Shown here: positions 12,271-27,538 of the stretch, one piece after another
Layout of the letters: every line of letters starts with the position of its first letter
How positions within the stretch are numbered: the stretch's first letter is position 1
Source: Gossypium raimondii
Lineage: Eukaryota; Streptophyta; Magnoliopsida; Malvales; Malvaceae
Reading direction: 5' to 3'
Assembly: GCF_025698545.1 (NCBI RefSeq)
Contig: NC_068570.1
Coordinates: 1,798,001 to 1,862,000 of the forward strand
DNA: 64,000 nt
Program-made: the position numbers and the translations under genes
The notes under the pieces: model-generated
The model's database searches: none
The model's input: the letters and a program-made list of their open reading frames with translations, nothing else
Told to the model about the DNA's origin: nothing

Positions 12271-13319
12271 GTTCGATATTCCATGGTACGAGATTATATC
12301 GGCCGTATTAATCTTTGATTTCTGGCCACGGTGCAGTGGAACCTAGGAAAAACTGCAGGTAATTTTTTTCCTTAGTACGATAGCTTATTAGAATCATGAT
12401 CTTTTTCTCTTTGTTGATGCAGTGTATCGGAACTGGCTAATAGGAATCTACATACACCGTATCAGTATAGTTGATTTTGAAAATATCAACACTATAGGTT
12501 TGTCATCTTCAAATATAAATAGTTTATTTTTTCTTGCTTGTAAAGAAGTGCCGATGTTGCCGATGACAACGGTGTGCCGAGTTCGTTGACATGGTTTCAG
12601 TGTTGATGCTTAAGCAAAAATATAAGGGATATAGTCCCTTCAGCTGTCTCAAAGGTTTTGGCTTATTGCTCATCAGTAACATACACATTGAGAGAAGAAA
12701 GTCATGAATAATTTGTATGAAAGATGCAGTACAATAAGTATTTTTCCTTTTTAGTTCTCCAGTTTTTACCAATGTGTAAATTTTTAATGTTCATATGTTT
12801 CAGCTTCTTATGGTTATAAATGGAAAAGTCTTTAGCTCTTCACGTCTCTCCCTAGATTCTTGTAAACCCAATCAGACCACTAGGCCTGTCTTGATTCAAC
12901 CGGTTTAATCAGATTTCAAATAGTCTATTCAAAAGCTGATTCAACCCGAACAAGTATACCAGCGCCAGTCTGGTCACCGGTCCAATCTGTTTCAATACCA
13001 TGGTAAAAGAAGTGCCATTGAATGAACTCATTCAGTGCTATTGAAACCAAATAATTCCATAGATAAAAGTAAGCAATCTAACTTTGGTACAATAAGATTA
13101 TATGATACATTATTGTGCACTAAATCAAATTTTAACTCATTATTCTGTGACAAAAACCTTCTCACTGATGAAGTACAGTGTTCTAATTCATGGCAAAGGA
13201 ACAGATTTTGCTTCACTTTTGATTGGTAAAATGACAATTTATACTGATTATCAAATGGTACACCAATGTCATGAGTCTCATAGCAAGCATTGCGAGAGGT
13301 TCTATAAAGTGAGCAATTT
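12271..13319. other. Convergent 3' regions of kinesin and zinc-binding-like gene
   Basis: The two genes point at each other. A GT-AG interval at about 12359-12421 could be an intron in the kinesin 3' untranslated region. AATAA-like poly(A) signals occur on both strands, but no end could be fixed. Open frames here lack coding character. Confidence 0.4.
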
Positions 13320-16300
13320 CTACATATTGCAGCACCAGTATGCATAATGCTCATCTTTACGATGATTACTAACGAGACCACCGCACTGTAAACAGATAAA
13401 GCTGCTTCCATCCGAGAATGCGTCCAATACGATTTGCATTCTACCTGTTTCGGCAAGTATAGAAGTCCCGTGAGCATCTGGTGCAACCGATGGATCATTG
13501 GGGTTGCATGGTACTGGTTCGGTTTTCAAAGGCTGTGCTTCAGCTATTGCACACTCAGCAAACAGAGAAGCCAGCTGATCAACTGCCGTGCTCTCTTGCA
13601 GCTTAGTTCTGTACACTTCACGAGCACGGTATAATGACTGAAACACAGCTTCATCGCCGCCTCTAGTTCTTACAGCCATCACCACCTGTTCCATAACAGA
13701 TAAGCAGAGATTAAAACAGAGGAGCAAGTAGGTCCAGGGCGCATGTCTCTAAATAAAGGCAGAATCAAGAGCCAACGATCCTCAGCTATGGCAGAACAGT
13801 GATCAGCAAGCTGGCAAGCAGAAATATAGAAGAAGCTCAAACATATGCAAAATAGAACACAGTTTAAAGGATAGAACCGTGTTCAATGGTGCTAATAAAT
13901 AAGAATAAGTTTGCATAGGTCCACGACCTCTATCAGTTTCGACTATTAGTAATGAAAGGGGCCTTTCGCCAAGTTTATCCTAACTCCAAGCTTGAGGACA
14001 AGCTTTTTCTCTGGCAAGGGAGTAATATTTTGGGCTGAATCTATACTAAGTTTGTCTAGGTCCAAAACCCCTATCAGTTTCGACTATTAGTAATGAAAGG
14101 GACCTAGTGCCAAGTTTATCCTAACTCCAAGCTTGAGGACAAGCTCTTTCTCTAGCAAGGGACTGATCTTATGGGCTGAATCTACGTTAGGAAAGGCCAT
14201 TAATTTTGATTCTCTAATTAAGGCTTAGGTTGCTATTTTATTTCTTTCCTTACATTTTGTTGCGATTTTATTTCAATTGATTTAATTCCTTTCTAGAATA
14301 GGCTTCCTATTTACATAATAAGACTTGTTAAAAGGGTAGAGATGTAGTCAATGGTGCTAATACATGAGAATAAGTTTGTGTAGGTCCACGAACCCTATCG
14401 GTTTTGACTATTAGTAATGAAAGGGACCTTTCGCCAAGTTTATTGTAACTCTGAGCTTGAGGACAAGCTCTTTCTCTAGCAAGGGAGTAAAATTATGCGC
14501 CAAATCTATAATAAGTTTGTTTAAGTCGGTTTCAACTATTAGTAATGGAAGGGACCTTTTGCCAAAGTTTATCCTAGCTCCGAGCTTGAGGACAAGCTCT
14601 TTCTCTAGTAAGGGAGTAATATTATGAGCCGAATCTATAATAAGTTTGTGTAGGTCCATGACCCCTATCGGTTTCGACTATTAGTAACGAAAGGGACCTT
14701 TCACCAAGTTCATCTTAACTCCAAGCTTGAGGACAATCTTTTTCTCTAGCAAGGTAGTAATATTATCAGCCGAATCTATGTTAGGAAAGGCTATTACTTT
14801 TGATTCTCTAATTAAGGCTTAGGTTACTATTTTTTTTCTTTCCTCAGGTTGCAATTTTATTTCAGTTGATTTAATTCCTTTCTAGAATAGGCTTCCTATT
14901 TACGCAATAAGACTAGTCCTTATTTAAGGGGTAAAGATGTATTCAATGGTGCTAATAAAAAAATTTGTGTAGGTCCATGAGCCCCATTAGTCTCGACGAT
15001 TAGTAATGAAAGGGACCTTTCGCCAAGTTTATCCTAACTCCGAGCTTGAGGACAAGCTCTTTCTCTAGCAAGGGAGTAATATTATGGGTTGAATCTATAA
15101 TAAGCTTGTATGGGTCCACAACCCCTATCGGTTTCAACTATTAGCAATGGAAGGGACCTTTCACCATGTTTATCCTTAACTCTGAGCCTGAGGAAAAGCT
15201 CTTTCTCTAGCAAGGGAGTAATATTATGGGCCGAATCTATAACAAGTTTGTGTAGGTCCACGACCCATATCGGTTTTGACTTAATGAGGGGACCTTTCTC
15301 CAAGTTTATCCTAGCTCCGAGCTTGAGGACAAGCTCTTTCTCTAGCAAGGGAGTGATATTATGGGCCGAATCTATAATAAGTTTGGGTAGGTCCACAACA
15401 CCTATCGGTTTCAACTATTAGTAATGAAAAGGGCCTTTCGCCAAGTTTATCCTAACTCCGAGAGCTTGAGGACAAGCTCTTTCTCTAGCAAGGGAGTAAT
15501 ATTATGAGCCGAATCTATTATAAGTTTGTGTAGGTCCACAACCGTTATCGGTTTCGACTATTAGTAACAAGGGGACCTTTCCCCAAGTTTATCCTAACTC
15601 CACGCTCGAGGACAAGTTCTTTCTCTAGCAAGGAAGTGACTTATGGGCTGAATCTATGTTAGGAAAGGCCATTAATTTTGATTCTCTCTCTTTGATTAGC
15701 TAAACTATCAATTCAAACCTCAGACATTACATATCCTTACTGTGTTTGTTTACTCTAGTTAACCCGAGTTAAACTAATAGTGTGTATTCAATTGTATTAT
15801 AGCTGCCTGCCTAAGAAAGGCAAAGCTACTTTTGACCTTCTTGTATCGACAAACACCAAAAAGGATAAAGAAGCGATATTTTTAGTTTGGCCCAAGATGG
15901 TCAACTCGGATGCCTCGTATTTTACCACCAATACTTGTACCCATCAATGCAGTCTTCAAAAAGCCTACAGTGAGAAGTGGCGGAACAATACTTAATTAAC
16001 AATCGGAATTCAAGGTTGATGGAAAAATAACAAGCTATTAAAGCTAATACATTCGAAAGGGGAACAACTAGCAAATGTCGAATTCATTAATATCCAAAAA
16101 TAGTAGCTAGTTTCGAAAGTAATGAAAGTTGAAACAATCCGAAACTAATCACATCGAAGCAACAAGACATTTAAGTCTATAATCAATAAGAAAGATGTCG
16201 AAAGAACAAGATTTTTTTCAACCCCATTGTTCTAAAACAAAGAAAAGCTACTTCGATGAACAATATCATGGGAAATCGCATTAGGTTCTTTCCATTCCAA

Positions 16301-16818
16301 AACCAAAATGCTTCACCATTTGTTCATCCTTAGACTGGCTCATTGATTGGGATTCTCAAATAAATGCCAAGACATAAAAAGAATTGCTTTCAACCTCAAA
16401 AATTCAAACTTTGAACGTTTTTTTACTTCTACAAGACACCTCCTTTAACCCTTACTCTTTAACAATAATAAATCCCCATTGTTCTTTACATATATTCATA
16501 ATCACCCAACGTGTTTTTTTCTATTCATTTTTTGCAAACACAAATGATATTCACTAACCATTAAGTACCCAAAAAAAATTAAGAAACCAACAAATCCCAT
16601 TAACCTATCGAGAAAAAGAGAACGAAATTGAAAAGGTATCTTATGAAGATTACCGCTTGAAGAGCCTGAGAAGGTTTGCCTTGATCAATAAGATTACGAG
16701 CCATTGTAAGCAGGTCCTTACCAACATCATTCTGTCCTACCTGCTGAGTTGGCGCTGCTGCTGCTGCGGCGGCGGTGGTGGCCTCCGTCTCCATCATGTC
16801 GGCGTCCATACGGTCCAT
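13320..16818 (-). CDS. Small conserved plant protein with C-terminal CxxC-His zinc-binding-like motif
   Basis: Two exons, 16654-16818 and 13320-13685, join GT-AG in phase 0 and give 176 codons. The amino part is acidic with an alanine run (residues 15-22), then a helix-like stretch ([20 protein letters not shown]) that continues across the splice into [10 protein letters not shown]. The carboxyl end has [13 protein letters not shown]...EHYAYWC, i.e. CxxC followed by His and Cys, which looks metal-binding. I recall conserved plant homologues of this size, some annotated as CLAVATA-complex interactor proteins, but I cannot verify this. The ATG at 16818 was chosen because the upstream frame is low-complexity; the ATG nine bases downstream is an alternative. 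The 2968-bp intron is very long for so small a gene and carries a tandem array. Confidence 0.85.
13880..15670. repeat. Tandem array of about 145-bp units inside an intron
   Basis: At least ten imperfect copies are visible, each starting near TAGGTCCACGACCCCTATCG and containing GAGGACAAGCTCTTTCTCTA and GGGAGTAATATTATGGGC. There is a higher order: TTCAATGGTGCTAATA precedes the array (about 13885) and recurs near 14349 and 14943, and twice a unit is extended by about 170 bases (14176-14348, 14770-14942). The piece [12 protein letters not shown] read from the + strand resembles the tail of an LTR-retrotransposon polyprotein followed by the start of its right repeat. The array may thus have grown from a retroelement fossil. 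Open frames on the - strand (14411-14659, 15082-15414) are repeat by-products. Confidence 0.85.
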
Positions 16819-17556
16819 GGCATCTGGTCCTTTCCTTTCTTCTTCTCCGTCGATCAATGAATCTTTCTCTATGAATATATCACCTTCTTTTTCTTTCTTT
16901 TTTTTTGAAAAAGGCAAAAAAATATTAACAAACTGTTGATTGAGAAATGAAAATGATAAAGAGGATTCTAGCAAATTCTGGTGTGATACCTTTTTCTTTT
17001 CTTCAATCTTCCATTAGCGTTTTGGGTTTCTTCCATTGGACCTCCATATCATGGTTTTCAATAAATTCATGGACTAGCGGAATATGGCCTTGTTCTTTGA
17101 AGGCCAATCATGGAGTGGGCTATTGCACGGCCATAAGAGCCTGCAAAATGAAAGTTGAGCTGAAGGTATTGGCCCAATGAGGTCTTGCTAGCTTGATGAT
17201 GTTAGGAATTCTTCTAATTGGATCATTACAGTCGAATTATGGACTTTAGTTACTTTAGGGATTTTTTTTTTATATAATGTCTACTTATACTCGTAAGCTC
17301 TCAAGTCCTTAAATCGAAAAAAATGCGTTTAAGTATCTTTAAATAACAATGGTGTCAATTAAGGTGCTGTTTAATAAATTGAAATTTTAAATATTGAATA
17401 CAGATTAAGCAAATTTCTAAAGATAAAGTATTTAGAGGATAATGTTAAAAGAAATAAATTAAATTAAATTAAAAATATTTTATGTTAAGTGATAAGTAAC
17501 TGAATTGAAATAATGACAAATCAATAAAAGAAAATTATATTCATGATCTTATATTT

Positions 17557-17868
17557 GGGATAAATCTTAAAACTACGCATGAATTTTAGTTTAATGTGCA
17601 ATGTTATCGTGAACTTTGATTTTATACAATTTTATATATGAAATTTTAATTTGATTCAATTTCCACAAACTACTAACACAATTATCGATATACCGCTATT
17701 TTAAATTTACATATTGCAAACACAAATAATTTATATTTATCCAATATAAAAAATCGATGCAATTATTTCTTTAAATGCACACAATTGAAGTAAATTTAAA
17801 GTTTCACGTGTATAATTATACCAAATTAAAATTCATGTATCAAATTACACATTTGATTAAAGTCCATA
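17557..17868. mobile_element. Degraded second copy of the 368-bp palindromic MITE
   Basis: It begins GGGATAAATCTTAAAACTAC and follows the element at 27539-27906 along its length (ATGAATTTT...CAATGT, ACAATT, then ACACATTTGATTAAAGTCCAT). The right terminus is eroded and no target duplication was found. Confidence 0.6.
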
Positions 17869-18914
17869 GAACACGAATTTCGAACTCTTTAACCCATCAA
17901 CCCTAATAAACTTGATCAAAATAATTAGAATGGAAAATTGGAAAGTCTTGTGAATTTTTCTTTTCAACTTAGTGTGAAAATGAGAATCTAGTAGTGGTAG
18001 TAGTAGTAGGTATAACTTTAGGGTTAAGAAATAGTTGACGTACAAGAGATACCTTAACAAAAAATCAAAGTGCTTGGTTTGTAGTACATTACTCTTCTCT
18101 TTTATATATATATATATATATATATTTTCTTGGTTTCAAAGTAAAGTTGGTGTGTTTCAGATTCATCCTTTCACACTTTTTCCTTTTCATACACTGTCAA
18201 AAAAAGCCTTGGATCGACCAAATCCAATCGACTATACTTTAATAACAAGAAAATGACTAGAGTTAACACAACAAGCAACAAGGATGATTGGATTTTGTTT
18301 AAATATTACAAGTGGGTTAATTCCATGAAATGTGCTCCAAGTATGGTCTAAATTTTAAATTAGTCTTCGAATTTCAAAATGTTCTATCCGATTCCTCGAT
18401 TTATTAGTATGGTATCAATCAAATCCTTCTATCAGCCTAGCCATTAGTTTGGGTATTAAAAGTGGGAAAAAGAGGGAGGTTGACTTTGAAATTAAACCAA
18501 TGATTCAATCCTTCCCACAATCAAGAAAAATAAAAAAACAGTAGTATCAATGCATACTGTTAATAGTGAAATTTAGGCAAAGTAAACAATTTTGAAAAAA
18601 AGCAAACTAATTATTTCAAACTCTTTACTTATTTTAATTTTACATAATTTGATATTTCTGTTTTATGTTATTAGTTAATTGAAATAAACAGTTCACCAAT
18701 ATTAATTATTTTACACGAGTTTTCTTAAAAATACTTTGTTCAATTCATCATGTAAATATGTTTTTTTTATGCGTATGCATCGGAAGGATATTTAAAAAAA
18801 AATTCACGCCAACCTTTTAATTGGAATGTTATTTGATTGGACTAACTAATGATATTATAAAAATAGGAGATTGAGTTACGCCAAATTACAATACAATGAG
18901 ATAAAAGTGCCATG

Positions 18915-19165
18915 GAGGCCCTTATATTAAGAGTCCGAATATATTTGCCCCCTTTACTAAAAATAGGCAAATTAATCCAAGTATGTTAGATCAAAGAATA
19001 AATTGATATTTCTGTTAAAAATTGGCATTGTACGACAGTATGATGTTTGTTTGGTTAACCCATCAACCAGAAAGAATCAATTTACTCTTTGATATAATGT
19101 CAAGGATTAATGTAACTATTTTTAAATAAAAGGTAAAATGTCATCTAGCTCTTAATACAATTATT
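18915..19165. mobile_element. Fold-back (MITE-like) element, family A
   Basis: The left arm (TTATATTAAGAG...AGGCAAATTAATCC...TTAGATCAAAGA) is the reverse complement of the right arm (TCTTTGATATAATG...GGATTAATG...CTCTTAATACAA). Related copies in this window: 39847-40158, 46590-46870, 47465-47690, 49557-49910 and 62570-62825. There is no coding capacity. Confidence 0.6.
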
Positions 19166-20535
19166 TGCTTGTATATATCGATTTATATTGTCAATTGTTA
19201 AAATGTTCATTTAGTTTTTTTTTTTACTTTCATTTTTGAGTATTTTTAATGACGTATCAATATAGGATACATAAAATCAGTAAGTAACTGAAAAAAAGTG
19301 GCACTAAACTTCTTCCTTGGGTATTTAAATTAATTTCTTCCCTTACTTAAATATCATCTAACACCAAAATAGACCACAAAACAGATGAAAAAAAACGTAC
19401 CATTCATACACTAATGGTACATAAATTCAAACCCATAGTTGGAAAATTGGTCCCCCCCCCCCCCTTTTCAATCATAAGAAGGTAATCAAAGGGTACTTTT
19501 CTTTGAATCCATATTCCATACAACAATAGTAATTTTTTGAGAGACTTGAAATTCAAATGAAAGATTAGAAAGAAAGTGTAGACAAGAAAAAGATGAGTGG
19601 ATTATAGTTTAAGTTTGACCTAAACAGTTGAAAAAGTATATTTGTGATGCAACGTTCAACTCTATCTTCATAGAATAACCACTGTTGAAAAAGAAAACAA
19701 AAACGTTTTATTCTAAATTCCCAATCTGAAAAGAAAAACACTATGAAAAGCAAAGAAATTTAGACATCAGCTGTTGACATTGAAAGAGGAAAAACAAAAG
19801 AAGGGACAACAATAATCAACATGCCAGATAACTTACTTTGACTTCCTATTTTATTCCTCTAATTTTTTAAATGAATATTAGATTATGAAACACTACCCAT
19901 ATGGGTAAGTCGAGTGCATTTTGCGCTAGATTAAGTTAATTCGAACTTTATAATTTTGGGATTGTTTTGAGCTTGGGAGACTTGCGTTTGAAGTTTGATT
20001 TTTTGAATTATTTTGAGTTCGAAATAATGTAAAAATAATCTTAAACAATATCACATTTTTTAAGAAAAAAGCTACACATTTTCTACTTTCTTTTGTCCCA
20101 CTGCACTCAACACAAAGAAGCAACTTCATATTCATTGACTGCAATACCTATTTGCCTTGAAATACAAGATAAACAAATCCAAATTCAGACCATTTTTCTG
20201 TATAATATATATTATATTAAAAAGGAAATTTTTTTTCTAGTAATTGAGTATAAGAACATCAACAAATACATTAAAAGAAAAAAAATACCCACCACTATGC
20301 ATGATTCAACTCCCACCACCACCAAATCCACCATAATCTCCTACTCTATCGCCCCCTCCAATACCAAAAAAACAATGAATCCTATATTGTCTTTTTTTTT
20401 TCTTTTACTTTTTAGAAACAGCTAAACTTACCCACTAATCAATCTTCTTTTGTCTTGTTGGAGACAGAACCTATGGATCTAAATTGACTAATCTGAACAA
20501 CCCTATAGATATTTCAGCCGTTGGGTGGGATGATC

Positions 20536-22080
<1,545 letters not shown>

Positions 22081-22147
22081 CTCTGCTCATACGAAAACAA
22101 AGAACACCCAGCCCTTTTGAGAAACTCCCAAATAAAAGCAGAGTTTA

Positions 22148-22154
22148 TTATATA
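22148..22154 (-). promoter_or_regulatory. Possible TATA box of the WRKY gene
   Basis: TATATAA on the - strand, 68 bases before the WRKY start codon. This would leave a leader of only about 35-40 bases. Confidence 0.4.
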
Positions 22155-22260
22155 GATGAAGCAGAACAAAGAGGGGGGAAATGAAATGAATTGAGATTTA
22201 ATTACGAAGAAAAAGTGAAAGATTGATTATGATTTTATGATGAAAGAGATTCGAGTTTTC

Positions 22261-22309
22261 GTCAAAGGGATGCCTTTCTCATTGGGTCACTGACAACAGA
22301 TAAGGTCAA
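22261..22309 (-). promoter_or_regulatory. W-box cores upstream of the WRKY gene
   Basis: On the - strand TTGACC lies at 22304-22309 and TTGAC at 22261-22265, about 180-230 bases before the start codon. WRKY factors bind TTGAC cores and often control WRKY promoters, so auto- or cross-regulation is possible. The motif is short and can occur by chance. Confidence 0.4.
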
Positions 22310-23153
22310 AAGGTGGGGATTAGCCGTTTGAAATTGATGACTCTGTAAATTTGGGATTTTTTTTTCTAAAAAACGATTTAATATTAATTTCTCATAAATA
22401 AATTCTGATTTCTTTTTAATTCTATTCTAAAAACCGTCCCAAGTTTTGCATTTTAGTTTCTTTATTGAGAAAATAAGTAAAGTAGTTCATGTATGTTAGA
22501 TGCACGAGTAAAATAGTCTTCTGTTAAAATAATAAAATCGACTCAATAAAAGAGCGGGGTTAAATTTTATAAATATGTAAAATTGATGGCTAAATACGTT
22601 ATTATATCTTATATATAAACACCAAATTTTAACAGATGAATTGTTATGCTAACTCATCTAGTGTGTGTTTGATATAAGGAGTTTTGTAGTAATTTTACCT
22701 AGTTTGTATCGATTTTGTATTTCTTGATTTTTCTTATTTAGTCATAATTTTAACTTGTTGTGTCATCATTCCGTTAACTTAATCATCAATGTAGATATTA
22801 AATGCCAATTTAAATTTAACACGAAAGATATTTGAAAACACTCTAAAAATATAAAAGCAGTTACGTACAAAATTTGAATATATCGTGTTCAAAAATAAAA
22901 ATAATAATTTTCTTAAATTTTATTGATGTTAACTTTTTAACAGGTTAGATCTAAGTATAGGTTAATCTTACACTTACTTACAATTTAATTTATGTGTTTT
23001 TTTAAGTATTACAAATACAATACAATTATGAACTAATCACGAGTAGGATCACATTATTACAATACAAATAGATTAAGAACTAATACGATTCAAGCTAAAA
23101 TCGACAAACTAGACTAAAACTTTAACATGAGACTCAAAAATTAGTGCAAATTA

Positions 23154-23466
23154 TTCATTTAATAATTTACGTGTTTTAATTATATTCAAGTCACATTCAA
23201 AATAACATTTAATACTCAAATCTAGCTTTTACATGTGGTAAGTCTTTCGCTTTACCAGTAATGCCAAAACTTCATTAAATAATTTACATGTTTTAATTAT
23301 ATTCTCGTCAATTTCAAAATAACATTTAGTACTCAAATTTAACTTTTGCATGTGGTAGTCTCGAATCTTTTCCTTTACCAATCATATTAAAACTTCATTT
23401 AATAATTTACGTTACGTGTTTTAATTATATTCCACGTCACATTCAAATAACATTTAATACCCGAAT
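23154..23466. repeat. About 120-bp tandem repeat, 2.6 copies
   Basis: Copies start near 23154, 23274 and 23397. Shared pieces are TTAATAATTTACGTG, TTTTAATTATATTC, AATAACATTTAATAC and TTTTACATGTGGTA. The third copy stops after about 70 bases. The function is unknown. Confidence 0.7.
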
Positions 23467-26233
23467 TTATGATTAAATTGACAGAAAAAATTTAGAAAAG
23501 TTTCATACTTTAATAACTCGATTATAATATTTTAAAATTTAAAAACAGGATTATAAAATTAAATCTTTTATTTAAATCCCATACGATGGTCTGTTGATTA
23601 AGAGTATTCACCGCCTCAAGTATAGCCTAAGTTCAAATCGAGCTAATCGTGTTTGTTGATTGAACTTTACCCTATTATTATAATTAAAAAAATTAAACCT
23701 TTTATTTATTTATTTATTTATTTTAGGTTGGAGTTGGAGACAGTGATTAGAGTTGACCTTTGAAAACAAAATTAATAAATAATAATAAATTTTAAAGTTA
23801 TTAGTGGGACCCACAAATAAAAAGTGGGCCCCCAATCGACTGTTTTACCGGAAACTGGAAACGGCGGTCAAAGTGACAAAGTCTCGTCCCACAAGTCACA
23901 TGGGATTCTCCCTTTTTTTTCCTTCAAAAATGTGGACCCCATAGCCGCTTTGATTTAATATAAACAGTTCCATTTTTTTTCAAAATATTTATAGGAATAA
24001 ATTTAGTAATTAATTTTCTGTATTTTTTTAAGCTTATTAAGAGGTAAATAATAACCAGAATTTCTAAAATTATTTTATATTCAAAACGATAATCGAACTC
24101 TCAACTATTTATTAAAGCAAAAGAGATTCGTTTTATCTTACTTAACTTTCGTGATTAATATAAGGTGTTGGATTTAGGTGTCTTTGGTAATCATTTGGTA
24201 TGATAGCATCCCGTTGAATTTTTCTGATATGACTAGGTTTAGACCCTATAGCCGCTTTAGCTTTTTGATGCTTACAGCTGGACGTTGAAATAAAATTTTC
24301 TTTTTTATTCTTTAAATTCCACTTTTTTTAATTCAATAAAAATAACACATTGAATATACTTTTTTTATAATGATACTTTATGATTTAATTAAGATAAATA
24401 TAATGTTTGGACTCTAAATTTGACAATTAAATTTATTTTGATGTATTTATTTTTTTTGTCCATTTTAGAATTTGAATTTAAACTTGACAGTTAGGTTCGT
24501 TTTGGCCTCTGATGATGTATTGATGTAACACTCTAAAATTATGTCATATTTGAAAATTAAAAAAATATTATATAAAAATTTAGTCGAAGATGTGGTAGAA
24601 TCTTGGAGTGTCATATTTAATATTTTAATAATCATGCTAGTGATTGAATAGGTCAGACCACTAGTTTTTTATTCAACCAATTCGATTAGCTCGATTGTCG
24701 AACCATTAATAATTAAACAAATAATTAAGAATCCATAAAATTAGAAAATAATTATTAAATCGATTTAACCAATTCAAGTGTCAACTTTTATCTTAAATTT
24801 TTTATTTTTATCAATTTTAAACAAGTTCTAAATCAATTGATTCAAACCATATTTAAAATGAGTGTTAAGATAATGTGTCTACTATATAAATAAATATTTG
24901 GTAAATAGTAGGAAAACTAAGAATTTCATTCTTTTAAAATTATTATTTAGTACTAATTGTTCAACCATTATAATTAATAAAATGAAAAAAAGACCCATAA
25001 ATTTAGAATTAATTGTTGTTTATAGGAAATAGTAGGCTCTTTTTTAGGTCAAAGTGTGACATTATAAAGGAAAAAGATAAAGCAAAACAATCATGATAGC
25101 TTGTTTCTAATTGTTCAAACCTTTTATCTTTTTCAACAATTAATTCAATTTATGGTTTAAATTTATTGTTAGTCCTTGTACTTGATCAAAATGAGATTTA
25201 ATCTTTGAGTTTAAAAGCTAAAACTTAAGTGATATTTTTTTGATTTGAAAATTTCACTATAGCCATTGAAATCGTAAGTATTTTCCATTAAATTTTGTCA
25301 ATTTGACATATTGATTAAATGTTATTATCGATGTGACATATGATTGATAAAAAATATATATGTTAAAATTGATAAATTTCTATGAAAACTATCAAAAAAT
25401 ATAATAATAGGATTAAAGGTATTTTTGGACTACAAAATCACGGCTTCAAATCCAACATCATATGTGGGAGAGTGTTGTAGTGCACGCCATGCATTATTGT
25501 TTGTTTATTCTATCAACAATGTCAGTTTTTAGCGGTACAAATGGATTAAATTTTTACTAAAAAAGACTAATTTTCTATTTGATTTAGCATACAATGACTA
25601 ATTTACTCTTTTTTTAGTAGGGGGATAAAATGCAATTTGACTTTTTTTTGGGTTAAATTTAGTTCATTACAATTGTATTCTTTTTGTTACATGGCTACTA
25701 AATGACTACTTTTTTTTTTCAAAATGTCACACTAATAAATTTAACAGAAAAATTTAGTCGATGAATTTAACCGATAAGTTTTTACGAAAACTATCAACAA
25801 AGATAATAATAGGATTAAAAACTACAAATAATCTAAACTAACATAAACTAAATCGAACTAAAACCCATACATGATAATAGTACGACACACATCATATAAT
25901 TGTGTATAGTGAATATTAAGCATGGATACTTAAAACCCAAAGCTTGAAAATATTTTTATTTTGAATAAAGCAATAAATTTATTTATGACACGAATTTAAA
26001 AATCAAATGAAGGAAAAGTCTATTATTAATATAAAAGTTCCAAGTAAAAATATTTGCTTTTGATTACAATAACAAATAAAATAGGCCCAATTTTGAGTGT
26101 CAAAATGGCCCATTCATAAACAGAAGAAGCAGAATCCAAAATTGTCAATAAAATGAATAAATCAGCCAAGGCCTAATAGTTTAGTCCTAAATTTGATTTG
26201 CAACTAAGCAAAATATTTAAAATTGGATTGATT

Positions 26234-26330
26234 CAAAGGATAATGCGTTTCAATGCACTCAAACTCATTTCCTCCTGCACTGACAATAATACCGATGTCA
26301 ATCAAGTTAAGACTCAATCGCCCTTCAAGA
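26234..26330 (-). mobile_element. tRNA-derived SINE copy (partial)
   Basis: Reading the reverse strand gives CTTAACTTGATTGACATCGG, later ATTGAAACGCATTATCC, as in the other copies listed at 50258-50402. The 3' part is missing. Confidence 0.5.
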
Positions 26331-27538
26331 TTAATATTTGATGCTCTAATAGTGTAGAATTTTATATACCATCAATGAATCAAATAATGCCATACATTCA
26401 GAATTAAGTTAAAGCACACTGAAATAGGGTTGTAAATGAACTGAGCCCGAACAAACTTTTGTTCATGTTCATTTATTTATTTTTGAGCTTGTTTATGATC
26501 GGTTCATGTTCGTTAATAATTTCAAATTTATGTTTATATTCATTTATTTAAAATTATATAATTGAACATGCTCACAAACAATATTCATGAAAAATAATAA
26601 GCAAACAACAAATTAGCTTTAAATAATACATGAACAGAACACCAAATGTTGCATTAGTATGCTTCATCAACACTGAATGTGGGCATAACTCACTCGAAAA
26701 TGAAAAATTTCTATAAAACGCTTTTAATAATATAATGATAAAATTATATTTTAATTTTTTTTATTCACTTCTGGTCCCTTTGAACAACTTTTTGGCCTTG
26801 CCCCTTATGGAAGTGGATATCGCAATGGATAGCTTGGGATAATAACAAAGGAGTAAGAGAATCCAAGTGAAGACTAAAGATGTATCCTCTACTATTGGTA
26901 TCTTATCGTCTCTTTTATCTACAATTTGTATACATGTATATATACAATACCAACCAATTATACAAGTGACATAAAATACTACAAAAATACTACAACGTGA
27001 TTGTTCAAATGGTTCACTTGTGAGTTGATTCTAGTTGTGTTTTTTAACACTGATGTGAACTGTGTGGACCCAAGTAAGCTTAGCTACAATCTAACATCAC
27101 ATGCAATGACCAGGGACCATGAAGACCCCTAGGTTATATATTGATGGTATAGCTGATTGGAAAAGATAATTTGAAGTTGAATATGTTAGATAGTTAGATA
27201 TTTGCACTTCTAATTTGATAGTTGGATTGCTTAGCTATTTTTTTTATACCATACTTGGAACTATTCATAATCTTTTCTCAATCTTTAAACCGATGTTAAC
27301 TTAACTAAGGCTCAATCAGCCGAATGATTAGGTATTTGGATATTAAAGAATCAAAGACACTGGAGGCTTGTAAGTCGCTACAACGATAGTGTAATATTGG
27401 GTAATTTACATTTTGGGTCGCTAAATTTAACATCAATTTTTGTGTAGGTAGCAATGCTTTAATTTCATTAAATTATATTATTGAATTTTTGTTAATAAAA
27501 AATTAAATCACTTGTGCTAACTTTACCAAATAATTTTA

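Larger units (their letters stand above)
16819..20535. other. Intergenic, with MITE copies
   Basis: No gene is supported. The first few hundred bases should hold the promoter of the zinc-binding-like gene. A degraded copy of the GGGATAAATATC MITE lies at about 17557-17868. A TA repeat is at 18102-18125. One arm of a fold-back family lies at about 18296-18470. A fold-back element is at about 18915-19165. A run of 13 C is at 19452-19464. Confidence 0.5.

Noticed and set aside
14411-15414. Open frames on the - strand with repeated [17 protein letters not shown]
   Set aside because: They are readings of the intronic tandem array in the wrong strand; no family is known to me and the frame breaks between units.
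23585-23690. Possible tRNA gene
   Set aside because: A tRNA-like A and B box can be traced, but the stems do not pair by eye; at best it is a SINE relic.
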